From positions 1-40,907 of the forward strand of contig DATKOR010000031.1 of the NCBI GenBank assembly GCA_035524495.1: 40,907 nucleotides of DNA, written 5' to 3'. The position numbers and the translations under genes are program-made. Under the pieces are notes generated by a model that saw only the letters and a program-made list of their open reading frames with translations, made no database searches and had not been told where the DNA came from. This document shows, piece after piece, positions 1 to 8,114 of this stretch; the first letter of the stretch is position 1, and each line of letters begins with the position of its first letter. The DNA is from CAIKZZ01 sp035524495. Its GTDB lineage: Bacteria; Pseudomonadota; Gammaproteobacteria; Steroidobacterales; Steroidobacteraceae.

Positions 1-1
1 C

Positions 2-622
2 GTGCACGAGACGCGCTACGAGGCGATCCTCGCGCGCCTGAAGCGCGCCTTCGCGAGCCTGCGTGTCGGCAGTCCGCTCGCCGCCGACACGCTGGTCGGT
101 CCGCTGGTCGACCGCCAGGCCTTCGAGGCGATGCAGGCGGCGCTGGCCGCGGCACGCGCCGCGGGCGGCGTCGTCCACGGCGGCGAGCGCGTCGCGGTCG
201 CCGGCCACGAGGCCGGCTTCTACGTGCGGCCGGCGATCGTCGAGCTCGCGTCGCCGATCGAGGTCTCGGCGCGCGAGACCTTCGCGCCGATCCTGTACGT
301 GTTCCGCTACCGGGCCCTCGAGGAGGCGATCGCCGGCAACAACGGCGTCGCGCAGGGCCTGTCGTCGAGCCTGATCACGCAGAGCCTGTCCGAGGCCGAG
401 CTGTTCCTGTCGGCCGAGGGCAGCGACTGCGGCATCGCCAACATCAACATCGGCCCGAGCGGCGCCGAGATCGGCGGCGCCTTCGGCGGCGAGAAGGAGA
501 CCGGCGGCGGCCGCGAGTCCGGCTCCGACGCCTGGAAGGCCTACATGCGCCGCCAGACCCAGACCGTCAACTACTCCTCGACGCTGCCGCTCGCGCAGGG
601 CGTCAAGTTCGACGTCGAATGA
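2..622 (+). CDS. ALDH7-family semialdehyde dehydrogenase, C-terminal part (5' partial)
   Basis: This is the last 206 residues of an NAD(P)-dependent aldehyde dehydrogenase; the gene begins before the window. The tail GGAFGGEKETGGGRESGSD followed by a WKxYMRRQTQTVNYS segment is diagnostic of the ALDH7 group (antiquitin, AmaB or Pcd). That group oxidises alpha-aminoadipate semialdehyde/piperideine-6-carboxylate in lysine and pipecolate breakdown. ETFAPILYVF, the conserved loop after the cofactor site, is present at about residue 90. The catalytic Cys should lie just upstream of base 1, because the fragment opens with the VHE segment that follows it in the family. The first codon shown (GTG) is an internal Val, not a start. 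The family call is strong; the exact substrate is inferred. Confidence 0.88.
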   Translation: MHETRYEAILARLKRAFASLRVGSPLAADTLVGPLVDRQAFEAMQAALAAARAAGGVVHGGERVAVAGHEAGFYVRPAIVELASPIEVSARETFAPILYVFRYRALEEAIAGNNGVAQGLSSSLITQSLSEAELFLSAEGSDCGIANINIGPSGAEIGGAFGGEKETGGGRESGSDAWKAYMRRQTQTVNYSSTLPLAQGVKFDVE

Positions 623-632
623 GCCGGGCCGT

Positions 633-656
633 GCGGCGGGCGCCGACGCCCGCCGC
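633..656 (+). terminator. GC-rich hairpin after the ALDH gene
   Basis: GCGGCGGGCG and CGCCCGCCGC form a perfect 10-bp stem around a CCGA loop, starting 11 bases after the ALDH stop codon. There is no T-run, so this is at best a weak or Rho-assisted terminator, or an mRNA-stabilising hairpin. Confidence 0.4.
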
Positions 657-738
657 GCGCTCGCTTCCGCTGCGCGGCGCGCTCGCTTAAGGTAGCGCGA
701 CCCGGCCGGCCAAGGCCGCCCGCGAGGTTGAGATCTGC

Positions 739-2049
739 ATGCCGAGCGCCGCGACCGCGATCGAGTTCCGCGCTCCGGCGCTGCGGGTCCGCTGGCGGAT
801 CTTCGCCGCCGTGTTCGCCGCGGCCTTCACGGCCTACCTCGAGCGCCGTGCGATCGGCGTCGCGGGCGCGCAGATGATGCCCGAGCTCGGCATCAGCGAG
901 GTCGAGCTCAGCTACCTGTTCAACGCCTTCCTGGTCATCTACACGGTGCTGCAGTATCCGGGCGGCCTGGTCGCGCAGCGCGTCGGCGCGCGGCGCCTGA
1001 CCTTCGCCTGCCTCGTGATCTCGACGCTCGGCACCGCGGCCACGGCGCTGGCACCGAGCCTCGCCGGCGGGTTCGCGCTGCTCGCCGGCCTCGGTCTCGC
1101 GCAGGCGCTGGTCGGCATCGGCCAGGGGCCGCTGTTCCCGTCGAACGCCGGCCTCGTGCAGGCGTGGTTCCCGCCGCGGCGCTGGGCGCTGATGAACGGC
1201 CTGCAGGTCACCGGGCTCAGTCTCGGCGGGGCGGTGACGCCGCCGATCGTCGCCTACGTCATGGCGGTGCACGGCTGGCGCGTCGCGCTGTACGTGACCT
1301 GCGTGCCCGCCGCCGTGCTCGCGGCGCTGTGGTGGTGGTACGTGCGCGACCTGCCGCGGGCCCACCGCTCGGTGGGCGCGGCGGAGCTGGCGGAGATCGA
1401 GCCGGAGCCGCGCGCGACCAGCGCGCCGCGCGTCAGCTGGGCCGAGGTGTGGATCGTGCTCGGCAACCGCAACGTGCTGCTGCTGTCGCTCGCCTACCTG
1501 CTGATGAACTACGTGTTCTACTTCGTCAACCAGTGGACCTTCCTGTACCTGGTCAAGGAGCGGCACCTGACGATGCTGACGAGCGGCGGGCTGGCGTCGA
1601 TCCCGATGGCCGTCGGCGCCGTGTGCGCGACGCTCGGCGGGCTGCTGTGCGGCGCCGTCTGCGCGCGCCTCGGCGCACGCTGGGGCTTTCGCCTGCTGCC
1701 GCTCGTGATGCTGCCGCTGTCCGCGGCGCTGCTGCTCGCGGCCGCGCGCGTCGCCGATCCCTACCTCGCGGTCGCGGCGCTCGCCGGCTGCTACGGCTGC
1801 GTGCAGATGACCGAGTCGGCGTTCTGGGGCGCGACCTTCTGGGCGACGCGCGAGCGGGCGAGCGCGGCGACCGGCGTGCTCAACATGGGCGGCAACATCG
1901 GCGGCATCATCGGCACCGTGATCGTCGGCCGGCTGGCGCAGTCCCACAACTGGCCCGGCGCGCTCGCGACCGGCGTCGGCTTCGCGCTCGCGAGCGCGGC
2001 GCTGTGGCTCGTGGTCGACGTCGAGCGCCGGCCGCTCGCCGCGCCATGA
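739..2049 (+). CDS. MFS transporter (ACS-like)
   Basis: The 436-residue product is a polytopic inner-membrane protein with about 12 hydrophobic segments, the size of a major facilitator. The N-terminal half has an Arg-rich cytoplasmic loop after TM2 (QRVGARRLTFA), matching the MFS A-motif position. GNIGGIIGTVIVGRLAQSH near residue 385 resembles the anion:cation symporter family, which imports organic acids. The start has GAGG about 11 bases upstream. Its stop codon overlaps the start of the aminotransferase (ATGA), so the two are probably translated together and may share a substrate. The substrate cannot be told from sequence; an amino acid or keto acid is a guess from the neighbours. Confidence 0.87.
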   Translation: MPSAATAIEFRAPALRVRWRIFAAVFAAAFTAYLERRAIGVAGAQMMPELGISEVELSYLFNAFLVIYTVLQYPGGLVAQRVGARRLTFACLVISTLGTAATALAPSLAGGFALLAGLGLAQALVGIGQGPLFPSNAGLVQAWFPPRRWALMNGLQVTGLSLGGAVTPPIVAYVMAVHGWRVALYVTCVPAAVLAALWWWYVRDLPRAHRSVGAAELAEIEPEPRATSAPRVSWAEVWIVLGNRNVLLLSLAYLLMNYVFYFVNQWTFLYLVKERHLTMLTSGGLASIPMAVGAVCATLGGLLCGAVCARLGARWGFRLLPLVMLPLSAALLLAAARVADPYLAVAALAGCYGCVQMTESAFWGATFWATRERASAATGVLNMGGNIGGIIGTVIVGRLAQSHNWPGALATGVGFALASAALWLVVDVERRPLAAP

Positions 2050-3245
2050 GCGCCGGGAGGCCACCGCCCGCGGCGGGGCCCGGCGCCGCCGGCGGCGCGC
2101 CGGAGCCGCGCGGCGCGCTCGTGCCGCCGTTCCACACCAGCCTGATCGCGCGCCGCGCCGGCGAGCTCGCGCGCGGCGGTCGCGAGATCATCCCGATGCA
2201 CTTCGGCCAGCCGACCGCCGGCACGCCGCCGGCGGCGCGCGCGGCGGCGTTCGCGGCGCTCGAGGCCGACCCGGTCGGCTACGTCGAGTCGCGCGAGCTG
2301 GTGGCGCGCATCGCGCGCCACTACCGCGACGCCTACGGCCTCGAGGTCGCGCCGGCGCGCATCCTGCTGACCGCCGGCGCGAGCGCGGCGCTGGTGGCGC
2401 TGTTCGCGGCGCTGTTCGAGGCCGGCGACCGCATCGCGCTCGGCCGGCCCGGCTACCCGGCGTACCGCAACGCGCTCCAGGCGCTCGGCCGCGTCGCGGT
2501 CGAGATCGACTGCGACCCGGCGGCCGGCTACCGGCTGACCGCCGCGGCGCTGGCCGCGGCCGCCGGGCCGCTGCACGGCGTCGTGGTCGCGAGCCCCGCG
2601 AACCCGACCGGCGCGATGCTCGGCCGCGCCGAGCTCGCGGCGCTCGCGGCGGTGTGCCGCGAGCGCGCGCTGGCGCTGATCTCGGACGAGATCTACCACG
2701 GTATCAGCTACGGCGAGCGCGCCGTGTCGGCGCTCGAGGTCGATGCGCAGGCGATCGTCGTCAACAGCTTCTCGAAGCTCTACCGCATGCCCGGCTGGCG
2801 GCTCGGCTGGCTGGTGGTGCCCGAGTCGATCGCGGCGCGCCTCTCGGCCTACGTCGTCAACTTCTTCCTGACCCCGCCGACCATCGCCCAGTACGCGGCG
2901 CTCGCGGTCTTCGACGAGCCCGCGGAACTCGCGGCGGCGGTCGCCGACTACCGCCGCAACCGCGACCTCCTGATCGGGGCGCTCGCCGCCGCGGGCATCA
3001 CCCGGGTCGCGCCCCCGGACGGCGCCTTCTACCTGTACGCCGACGTCGGCCACCTGACCCTGGACAGCTTCGCCTTCTGCCGGCGGCTGCTCGAGGAGAC
3101 CGGCATCGCGACCGCCCCGGGCATCGACTTCGACACGCTGCGGGGCGGGCGCTTCCTCAGGCTGTCGTTCGCGCTCCGGCCGGCCGAGGTCGAGCGCGCC
3201 GTGGCGCTGCTCGGACCCTGGCTGGCGCGACAGGCGCCGCTGTAG
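2046..3245 (+). CDS. PLP-dependent class I/II aminotransferase
   Basis: This 399-residue fold-type I aminotransferase would transfer an amino group between an amino acid and a 2-oxo acid in the cytosol. Visible motifs are ASPANPTGAM (substrate/cofactor contact), ISDEIYHGISY (the Asp that binds the pyridine nitrogen) and NSFSKLYRMPGWRLGW, whose Lys244 should form the Schiff base. RFLRLSFA near the C-terminus supplies the carboxylate-binding Arg. The ATG overlaps the transporter stop by 4 bases. An extended open frame continues upstream, but it runs antisense-like through the transporter and lacks family similarity. The upstream ALDH7 gene would fit amino-acid catabolism, but the substrate is not determined. 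Confidence 0.9.
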   Translation: MSAGRPPPAAGPGAAGGAPEPRGALVPPFHTSLIARRAGELARGGREIIPMHFGQPTAGTPPAARAAAFAALEADPVGYVESRELVARIARHYRDAYGLEVAPARILLTAGASAALVALFAALFEAGDRIALGRPGYPAYRNALQALGRVAVEIDCDPAAGYRLTAAALAAAAGPLHGVVVASPANPTGAMLGRAELAALAAVCRERALALISDEIYHGISYGERAVSALEVDAQAIVVNSFSKLYRMPGWRLGWLVVPESIAARLSAYVVNFFLTPPTIAQYAALAVFDEPAELAAAVADYRRNRDLLIGALAAAGITRVAPPDGAFYLYADVGHLTLDSFAFCRRLLEETGIATAPGIDFDTLRGGRFLRLSFALRPAEVERAVALLGPWLARQAPL

Positions 3246-3268
3246 AAACCCCTATTCCGGCGCGGCGC

Positions 3269-3333
3269 GGCATCTGCGGATGCCCCGGGCGGCGTTCGCG
3301 GGCTAGCATTAACCGCTCCCCCGGGGGCTAGCC
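3269..3333 (+). promoter_or_regulatory. Inverted repeats between aminotransferase and DUF883 gene
   Basis: Two inverted repeats are visible. GGCATC-TGCG-GATGCC lies at 3269-3284. A longer-range pair, GGCTAGC at 3301-3307 and GCTAGCC at 3327-3333, lies just before the CCGGAG ribosome binding site of the next gene. The first may end aminotransferase transcription. The second could be an operator or 5'-leader fold. The roles are guesses. Confidence 0.25.
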
Positions 3334-3343
3334 GGAGTACGCC

Positions 3344-3646
3344 ATGAGCGAAGCCAGCACACGCAAACTGATGGAAGACCTGCGCACCGTGGTCGCCGAC
3401 GCCGAGGCGCTCCTCTCGGCCACCGCGCACGACGCGAGCGAGAAGGCGCGCGACGCGCGCGAGCGCGCCACCGGCTCCGTCGAGCAGGCGCGCAAGCGCC
3501 TCGAGGAGCTCGAGGAGGACCTGCGCAAGCGTGCCCAGGCGGCCGCCGACGACGCCGGCCGCTACGTCAAGGACAACCCCTGGCAGTCGATCGGCATCGC
3601 CGCCGCGGTCGGGGTCGTCGTCGGCCTGATCCTCGGCCGGCGCTGA
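3344..3646 (+). CDS. DUF883 (YqjD/ElaB-like) membrane-anchored protein
   Basis: This 100-residue protein has a long, highly charged amphipathic helix (residues about 5-75, rich in A, E, K and R, likely coiled coil). It ends with one C-terminal membrane segment introduced by DNPWQSIGIAAAVGVVVG and closed by GRR. That is the signature of the DUF883 family. Known members YqjD and ElaB in E. coli are C-tail-anchored inner-membrane proteins that bind ribosomes in stationary phase. CCGGAG precedes the ATG by 6 bases. It is followed after 3 bases by a YqjE-like gene and then a YqjK-like gene, the same order as in the E. coli yqjDEK cluster. Confidence 0.9.
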   Translation: MSEASTRKLMEDLRTVVADAEALLSATAHDASEKARDARERATGSVEQARKRLEELEEDLRKRAQAAADDAGRYVKDNPWQSIGIAAAVGVVVGLILGRR

Positions 3647-3649
3647 GCC

Positions 3650-4039
3650 ATGGCTCCGGCCGAGGCCGAGACGGGCCTGTTCGCGTCGCTGCGGCGCATG
3701 CTGGCGACGCTGATCGCGCTCGCCCAGACGCGCCTCGAGCTGGTCGGCGTCGAGATCGAGGAGCAGATCGCGCACGCCGCCTCGGTGCTCTTCTGGTCGA
3801 TCGCGGCGATGTTCTTCCTGTCGATGAGCGTGCTGCTGCTCGCGCTGATGGTCGTGATCGCGTTCTGGGACGTGCACCGGCTGCTGGCCGCCGGGCTCGT
3901 GACCGCGACCTTCGCGCTGGCGGCGCTGTTGGCGGCGCTGGTCGCGCGCCACCGGCTCAGGACGCGGCCGCGCCTGCTCGCGACGCTCGCCAGCGAGTTC
4001 GAGCGCGATGCCGCGGCGCTCGAGGGCGACGCGCCGTGA
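3650..4039 (+). CDS. YqjE-like (phage holin superfamily III-type) membrane protein
   Basis: The 129-residue inner-membrane protein starts with an amphipathic stretch (LFASLRRMLATLIALAQTRL, then ELVGVEIEEQ). Two strongly hydrophobic helices follow at about residues 43-70 and 80-105, then a charged C-terminus. This matches the YqjE family, which databases name after holins although it is chromosomal and not lytic as far as is known. Position between the DUF883 gene and a YqjK-like gene supports the call. Its stop overlaps the next GTG start (GTGA at 4036-4039). Confidence 0.83.
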   Translation: MAPAEAETGLFASLRRMLATLIALAQTRLELVGVEIEEQIAHAASVLFWSIAAMFFLSMSVLLLALMVVIAFWDVHRLLAAGLVTATFALAALLAALVARHRLRTRPRLLATLASEFERDAAALEGDAP

Positions 4040-4356
4040 GCCATCACCGACACGAGGTCGCCGCGCGCCGCGAGGCGCTCAGGGCGCGCAGCGCGCGGTT
4101 GCGCCGCTCGCTGGCTGCGGACGCGGGCGCGCTCGGCGAGCGCTTCGCGCTCGCCGACCGGGTCGTGGCGCTGGCGCGCTCCGACGCCGGGCGCCTGCTG
4201 TTCATCGGTGGCGCCGCGGCGCTCCTGTTCGGGCGGCCGCGCCGGCTGCTCAGCCTCGCGCTCAAGGCGCTGGCGCTGTGGCCGGTCGTGGTGCCGCTCG
4301 TGCCGCACGTGAAGCGGCTGCTCGCCGGGCGCAGCCGCGGCGAGGCTTCCGCTTAG
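4036..4356 (+). CDS. YqjK-like small membrane protein
   Basis: The 106-residue basic protein has an Arg/Ala-rich N-terminal helix and a hydrophobic stretch at about residues 55-66 (LLFIGGAAALLF), with a second near 80-92. It resembles YqjK, the third member of the yqjDEK triad, mainly in composition and position. The GTG start overlaps the stop of the preceding gene. The molecular function is unknown. The three genes probably form one transcript for an envelope or ribosome-tethering stress function. Confidence 0.68.
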   Translation: MSHHRHEVAARREALRARSARLRRSLAADAGALGERFALADRVVALARSDAGRLLFIGGAAALLFGRPRRLLSLALKALALWPVVVPLVPHVKRLLAGRSRGEASA

Positions 4357-4383
4357 CACCCGAATCGGGCATCGTGCCGGCCC

Positions 4384-5064
4384 ATGTCCGCCGCTCCCGC
4401 CGCTCCCGCGTCGCTGCGCGTCGCCGTCGTGCCGGTGACGCCCTTCCAGCAGAACTGCTCGGTGATCTGGGATCCCGCGACGCTGAAGGGCGCGATCGTC
4501 GATCCGGGCGGTGACCTCGACGCGGTGCTCGGCGTGCTGCGCCGCGAGGGCGTGACGCTCGAGAAGATCCTGCTGACGCACGCCCACATCGACCATGCCG
4601 GCGCGACCGCCGAGCTCAAGCGCCGCACCGGCGTGCCGATCGAGGGCCCGCACGAGGGCGACCGCTTCTGGATCGAGGGGCTGCTGGACCAGGGGCGGAT
4701 GTTCGGCATCAAGAGCGAGGGCGCCTTCGAGCCGGACCGCTGGCTCGTCGACGGCGACCGGGTCGCGCTCGGCAGCACCGAGCTCGAGGTGCGCCACTGC
4801 CCGGGCCACACGCCCGGGCACGTGGTGTTCTTCCACGCGCCGAGCCGCTTCGCGATCGTCGGCGACGTGCTGTTCCAGGGCTCGATCGGCCGCACCGACT
4901 TTCCGGGCGGCGACCACGCGACGCTGATCCGCTCGATCCGCGGCAAGCTGTTCCCGCTCGGCGACGACGTGCGCTTCCTGCCCGGCCACGGCCCGCTGTC
5001 GTCGTTCGGCGACGAGCGCCGCGCCAACCCGTACGTCTCGGACGCGGCGGTCCGCGGCCGCTGA
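4384..5064 (+). CDS. MBL-fold hydrolase, YcbL/glyoxalase II-like
   Basis: The 226-residue soluble enzyme has the metallo-beta-lactamase fold. T65-H-A-H-I-D-H71 gives the metal ligands of the THxHxDH motif. GHTPGHVVF (near residue 140), GDVLFQGSIGRTDFPGG (near 160) and LPGHGP (near 200) complete the two-metal site. The short length, with no C-terminal helical domain for glutathione, and the opening VAVVPVTPFQQNCSVIW match the YcbL-type branch. These enzymes hydrolyse thioesters such as S-lactoylglutathione in vitro. The physiological substrate here is unknown. It is separated from the yqjK-like gene by 27 bases. Confidence 0.88.
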   Translation: MSAAPAAPASLRVAVVPVTPFQQNCSVIWDPATLKGAIVDPGGDLDAVLGVLRREGVTLEKILLTHAHIDHAGATAELKRRTGVPIEGPHEGDRFWIEGLLDQGRMFGIKSEGAFEPDRWLVDGDRVALGSTELEVRHCPGHTPGHVVFFHAPSRFAIVGDVLFQGSIGRTDFPGGDHATLIRSIRGKLFPLGDDVRFLPGHGPLSSFGDERRANPYVSDAAVRGR

Positions 5065-5166
5065 CGCCGGCCGTCGCGCAACTCTGTGATCGCGCTCGCA
5101 CTCGCGCGCCGCGCGGGCGTGCGCTCGTCACGGATGGCGGGCGGCGGTCGCGGCATCCTTGCAGCC

Positions 5167-5691
5167 ATGGATGACACCATGGTTCTGCCTGCGTCCGAGC
5201 TGAAGAAGCCGCTGCCGCTCGTCCCGGCGCTGGCGGCGGCGGCGGTGCTCGCCGTCGCGTCGGCGGGGTTCTTCTCCTACCAGTCGCACCAGCGCGCCGA
5301 GCTGCTGGCCGCCGCGACGGCGAACAGCGAGCAGGCGAGCGCCGCACTCGCCCGGGCCAACGACCGCGTGCACGCGCTCGAGCAGGAACTCGCGACCAAG
5401 AAGACCGAGCTGGCGAGCGCGCTCAGGACGCTGCCGGTCGAGGTCAGCTTCCACGTCGGCGAGCCGGGCACCGGCTTCGTCGCGCACTTCGAGAACACCT
5501 CGACGGCGCCGATGCGCCTCAACGTCGAGCCGCGCCGCGCCCGCACCGGCGAGTACGGCCGCTTCGAGGTGACGATCCCGGCGGAAAGCTCGGCCGAGCT
5601 CGCCGAGAAGCAGGGCTGGGCGTTCCGCAGCGGCGACACGCTGACGGTGTCGTCGGGCGACTTCCGCCCGGTCTCGCTCGCGGTCCCCTGA
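5167..5691 (+). CDS. Hypothetical membrane-anchored coiled-coil protein
   Basis: I do not recognise a family. The 174-residue product has a short cytoplasmic tail, one membrane helix (about residues 18-37, PALAAAAVLAVASAGFFSY) and a periplasmic coiled coil (about 40-85, AANSEQ then ALEQELATKKTEL). A beta-rich C-terminal domain follows (about 90-174). Its wording FHVGEPGTGFVAHFENTS and the closing RSGDTLTVSSGDFRP recall domains that handle moderate ligand or protein contacts. Two earlier in-frame starts exist (5086 and 5134), but they add Arg/Gly-rich residues of no evident use, so the ATG at 5167 was chosen. It converges on ctaB, where a SCO gene often sits in related clusters, but no SCO metal motif is present. 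Confidence 0.65.
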   Translation: MDDTMVLPASELKKPLPLVPALAAAAVLAVASAGFFSYQSHQRAELLAAATANSEQASAALARANDRVHALEQELATKKTELASALRTLPVEVSFHVGEPGTGFVAHFENTSTAPMRLNVEPRRARTGEYGRFEVTIPAESSAELAEKQGWAFRSGDTLTVSSGDFRPVSLAVP

Positions 5692-5748
5692 GGGCCCCGC
5701 CGCCGGCGCCCGCCGGCCCGCCCGCACCGTTCGACCCGCGCGCGGCGC

Positions 5749-6666
5749 TCAGGCGCCGATGCGCCAGTAGTGGTCGATCAACAGCGCCGCGAACAGGAAC
5801 CCGAGGTAGCTGATCGACCAGCGGAAGGTGCGCATCGGCAGATCGCTGCGGCCGGTGCGGTACAGGCGCCACGCGTAGCCGAGGAACACGGCGTTCAGCA
5901 CCAGCGCCGCGACGATGTAGATGAGTCCGCTCATGCCGGTCAGCCACGGCAGCACCGTCACCAGCGCGAGCAGCACCGTGTACAAGAGGATGTGCAGGCG
6001 CGTCAGCTCGACGCCGTAGGCCACCGGCATCATCGGCACGCCGACCTTCGCGTACTCCTCGCGGCGCGCGATCGCGAGCGCCCAGAAGTGCGGCGGCGTC
6101 CAGGCGAAGATGATCAGGAACAGGAGCAGCGCGTTCGGGTCGACGCTGTTGCTGACCGCCGCCCAGCCGAGCACGGGCGGCGCCGCGCCGGCGGCGCCGC
6201 CGATGACGATGTTCTGCGGCGTCGCGCGCTTCAGCCACACCGTGTAGACGATCGCGTAGCCGATCAGCGAGCTGAACGTCAGCAGTGCCGTCAGCGGGTT
6301 CACCAGCACGGTCAGGATCAGCATCGACGCGACCGCCAGCGCGAACGCGAAGCCGAGCGCCTGCGCCTCGCTGACCGCGCCGCTCGGCAGCGGCCGGTGC
6401 TTGGTGCGCGCCATCTCGCTGTCGATGCGCTGGTCGATCACGTGGTTGATGGCGGCGGCCGAGGCCGCGGCCAGCCAGATGCCGAGCGGTCCGAGCAGCA
6501 GCTTGTCGAGCGGCGGCAGGCCCGGCACGGACAGGAACACGCCGACCACCGCCGTGAACGAGATCAGCAGCACGACCCGCGGCTTGGTGAGCTCGAGGTA
6601 GTCGCGCCAGCCGGCCACCGGGGCGGCGACGGAACGGCTGTCGGTGCGGGACGTCATCGGGACCAT
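5749..6666 (-). CDS. ctaB: Heme O synthase (protoheme IX farnesyltransferase)
   Basis: The 305-residue polytopic UbiA-superfamily enzyme attaches a farnesyl group to heme B to make heme O, the first step to heme A for aa3 oxidases. The opening YLELTKPRVVLLISFTAVVG is typical. The first Asp-rich motif is NHVIDQRIDSEMARTKHRPL, which binds the Mg-diphosphate. A second conserved loop, TPPHFWALAIARREEY, contains the heme-contact His. GAGG lies 8 bases before the ATG at 6666, favouring it over the ATG three codons later. ctaA is next upstream on the same strand with a 60-base gap. Confidence 0.95.
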   Translation of the reverse strand: MVPMTSRTDSRSVAAPVAGWRDYLELTKPRVVLLISFTAVVGVFLSVPGLPPLDKLLLGPLGIWLAAASAAAINHVIDQRIDSEMARTKHRPLPSGAVSEAQALGFAFALAVASMLILTVLVNPLTALLTFSSLIGYAIVYTVWLKRATPQNIVIGGAAGAAPPVLGWAAVSNSVDPNALLLFLIIFAWTPPHFWALAIARREEYAKVGVPMMPVAYGVELTRLHILLYTVLLALVTVLPWLTGMSGLIYIVAALVLNAVFLGYAWRLYRTGRSDLPMRTFRWSISYLGFLFAALLIDHYWRIGA

Positions 6667-6726
6667 CCGGGGACCTCGCCCGGCCGGCGGGCCGGGGGCG
6701 CGCAGCCTAGCACGAACCCGACGGCC

Positions 6727-7773
6727 TCAGGCCGACCGGGGCGGCGCCGACGAGCGGCGCCCGCCCGCGGCCGTGAAGCCGATCTCGGGGCCTGCAGGCC
6801 ACAGCTGGCGCAGCAGCGCGGCGGTCGCGAGCAGCAAGAGCGCCGCGCCGCCGTTGTGGGCGGTGCCGAGCGCGAGCGGGAAGCCCCGCCAGATGAGGTT
6901 CACCCCGATCAGCCACTGCAGCGCCAGCGCGCCGCCGACCGCGGCGGCGGCGATGCGCACCCCGGGCGTCTGCGCCCGCCGCCAGGCGGTCGCGGCGAGC
7001 GCGGCCAGCAGCACGCCGGCCAGCACCGCGCCGAGCCGGTGGCTGAACTGGATCGCGGTCCGCGCCGGCGCCGCCAGCACGCCGCCCTCGTAGTCGCGGC
7101 CCAGCCCGCGCCACAGCACGAACGCCTCGCGAAAGTCCGTCCGCGGCAGGTAGCTGCCCTGGCAGGTCGGGAAGTCGGGGCAGGCGACCGCCGCGTAGTT
7201 GGTGCTGGTCCAGCCGCCGAGCAGGATCTGCAGCACCAGCGCCGCGAACGCCGCGAGCGCCAGCCGGCGCACCGGACGCTCGGCGGCCTTGACGTCGCGG
7301 CGCGCCGGCGCGAGCGACAGCCACCACAAGAGCACCATCGTCGTCAGCCCGCCGACGAGGTGCAGCGTCACGACCAGCGGCACCACCAGCAGCGTCACCG
7401 TGTACGCGCCGAGCGCCGCCTGCACCAGCACCACGCCGAGCACCACGAGCGGCAGCGCGCGCGGCTGCGCCGGGTCGCGCCGGTTCCAGAGCGAATAGGC
7501 GGCGAGGCCGAGCACCACGAGCAGCAGGATGCCTGCGATGTAGCGATGCACCATCTCGTGCATCGCCTTCTGGTAGTTGAACGGCCGCGAGGGATAGGCG
7601 GCATTGGCGCTGTCGACGCTGCCGGCCACCTGCGCCGGGTGCAGCTGGCCGTAGCAGCCCGGCCAGTCCGGGCAGCCGAGCCCGGCATCGGTGAGCCGGA
7701 CCCAGGCACCGACCACCACCACGATCAGCGCGCACGCCGCGCCCAGGAGTGCCGCGCGGCGGAACCAGCGCAT
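6727..7773 (-). CDS. ctaA: Heme A synthase (CtaA/Cox15)
   Basis: The 348-residue, eight-helix membrane enzyme oxidises the methyl group of heme O to the formyl of heme A. The family opening VVGAWVRLTDAGLGCPDWPG contains the first Cys. Heme-ligand His residues appear in four places: EMVHRY, TLHLVGG, FSHRLGAV and GTAHNGG. The loop CPDFPTCQGSYLP carries the second conserved Cys pair. The ATG at 7773 gives the usual N-terminus MRWFRRAALL; a TTG at 7791 would add six residues. It lies 85 bases downstream of fdsD, an unusual neighbour. In related clusters the gene before ctaA is a surf1/SCO-like gene. Confidence 0.94.
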   Translation of the reverse strand: MRWFRRAALLGAACALIVVVVGAWVRLTDAGLGCPDWPGCYGQLHPAQVAGSVDSANAAYPSRPFNYQKAMHEMVHRYIAGILLLVVLGLAAYSLWNRRDPAQPRALPLVVLGVVLVQAALGAYTVTLLVVPLVVTLHLVGGLTTMVLLWWLSLAPARRDVKAAERPVRRLALAAFAALVLQILLGGWTSTNYAAVACPDFPTCQGSYLPRTDFREAFVLWRGLGRDYEGGVLAAPARTAIQFSHRLGAVLAGVLLAALAATAWRRAQTPGVRIAAAAVGGALALQWLIGVNLIWRGFPLALGTAHNGGAALLLLATAALLRQLWPAGPEIGFTAAGGRRSSAPPRSA

Positions 7774-7858
7774 GGAGTTCGACGTCGTCAACGCTTCTCA
7801 ATCCGGGAGCCGCCCGCCGCGGGGCGCCGGCGAGTGTCGCGCTTTCCCGGCGGCGACG

Positions 7859-8089
7859 CTACCCCCGCGCGGGGGCGTCCTTGGCGAGCAGCGCGACCGC
7901 CGCGCGCGCGACCTCGCTGAAGTGGCCGCGGCCGCCGCGCCAGACCTCGACGATCTGCCGCAGCATCCGCGGCTCCCAGAAGCGTCGCAGGTGCGATGCG
8001 ACCTCGGCGGGCGCCTGCTCCGGGCCGCTGGCCGGCGCGAAGAAGTTCGCGATGTCGTTGACCATGTCGACCAGGTGCTCGGCATCCAT
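7859..8089 (-). CDS. fdsD: NAD-dependent formate dehydrogenase delta subunit
   Basis: The 76-residue protein matches the small FdsD family. It has an N-terminal amphipathic helix (LVDMVNDIANFFAP), then the signature HLRRFWEPRMLRQIVE at about residues 33-48. FdsD is a dissociable subunit needed for full activity or assembly of the soluble FdsGBA formate dehydrogenase. It follows fdsA after 25 bases. In the well-known fdsGBACD order a sulfurtransferase gene, fdsC, sits between fdsA and fdsD. Here it is absent. Confidence 0.9.
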   Translation of the reverse strand: MDAEHLVDMVNDIANFFAPASGPEQAPAEVASHLRRFWEPRMLRQIVEVWRGGRGHFSEVARAAVALLAKDAPARG

Positions 8090-8114
8090 ACGCGGTCGCT
8101 CTCCGTCGTCCGGC

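Noticed and set aside
2..4. GTG as start of the aldehyde dehydrogenase
   Set aside because: The residues after it match the interior of ALDH7 proteins just past the catalytic Cys, so the gene begins outside the window.
3650..4039. A prophage holin, suggesting a phage remnant
   Set aside because: The protein is YqjE-like and sits in the chromosomal yqjDEK-type triad; no other phage gene is near.
5770..7920. A long plus-strand frame opposite ctaB and ctaA
   Set aside because: Low-complexity R/Q/H/A/E composition and exact overlap with two clear membrane enzymes mark it as an antisense shadow.
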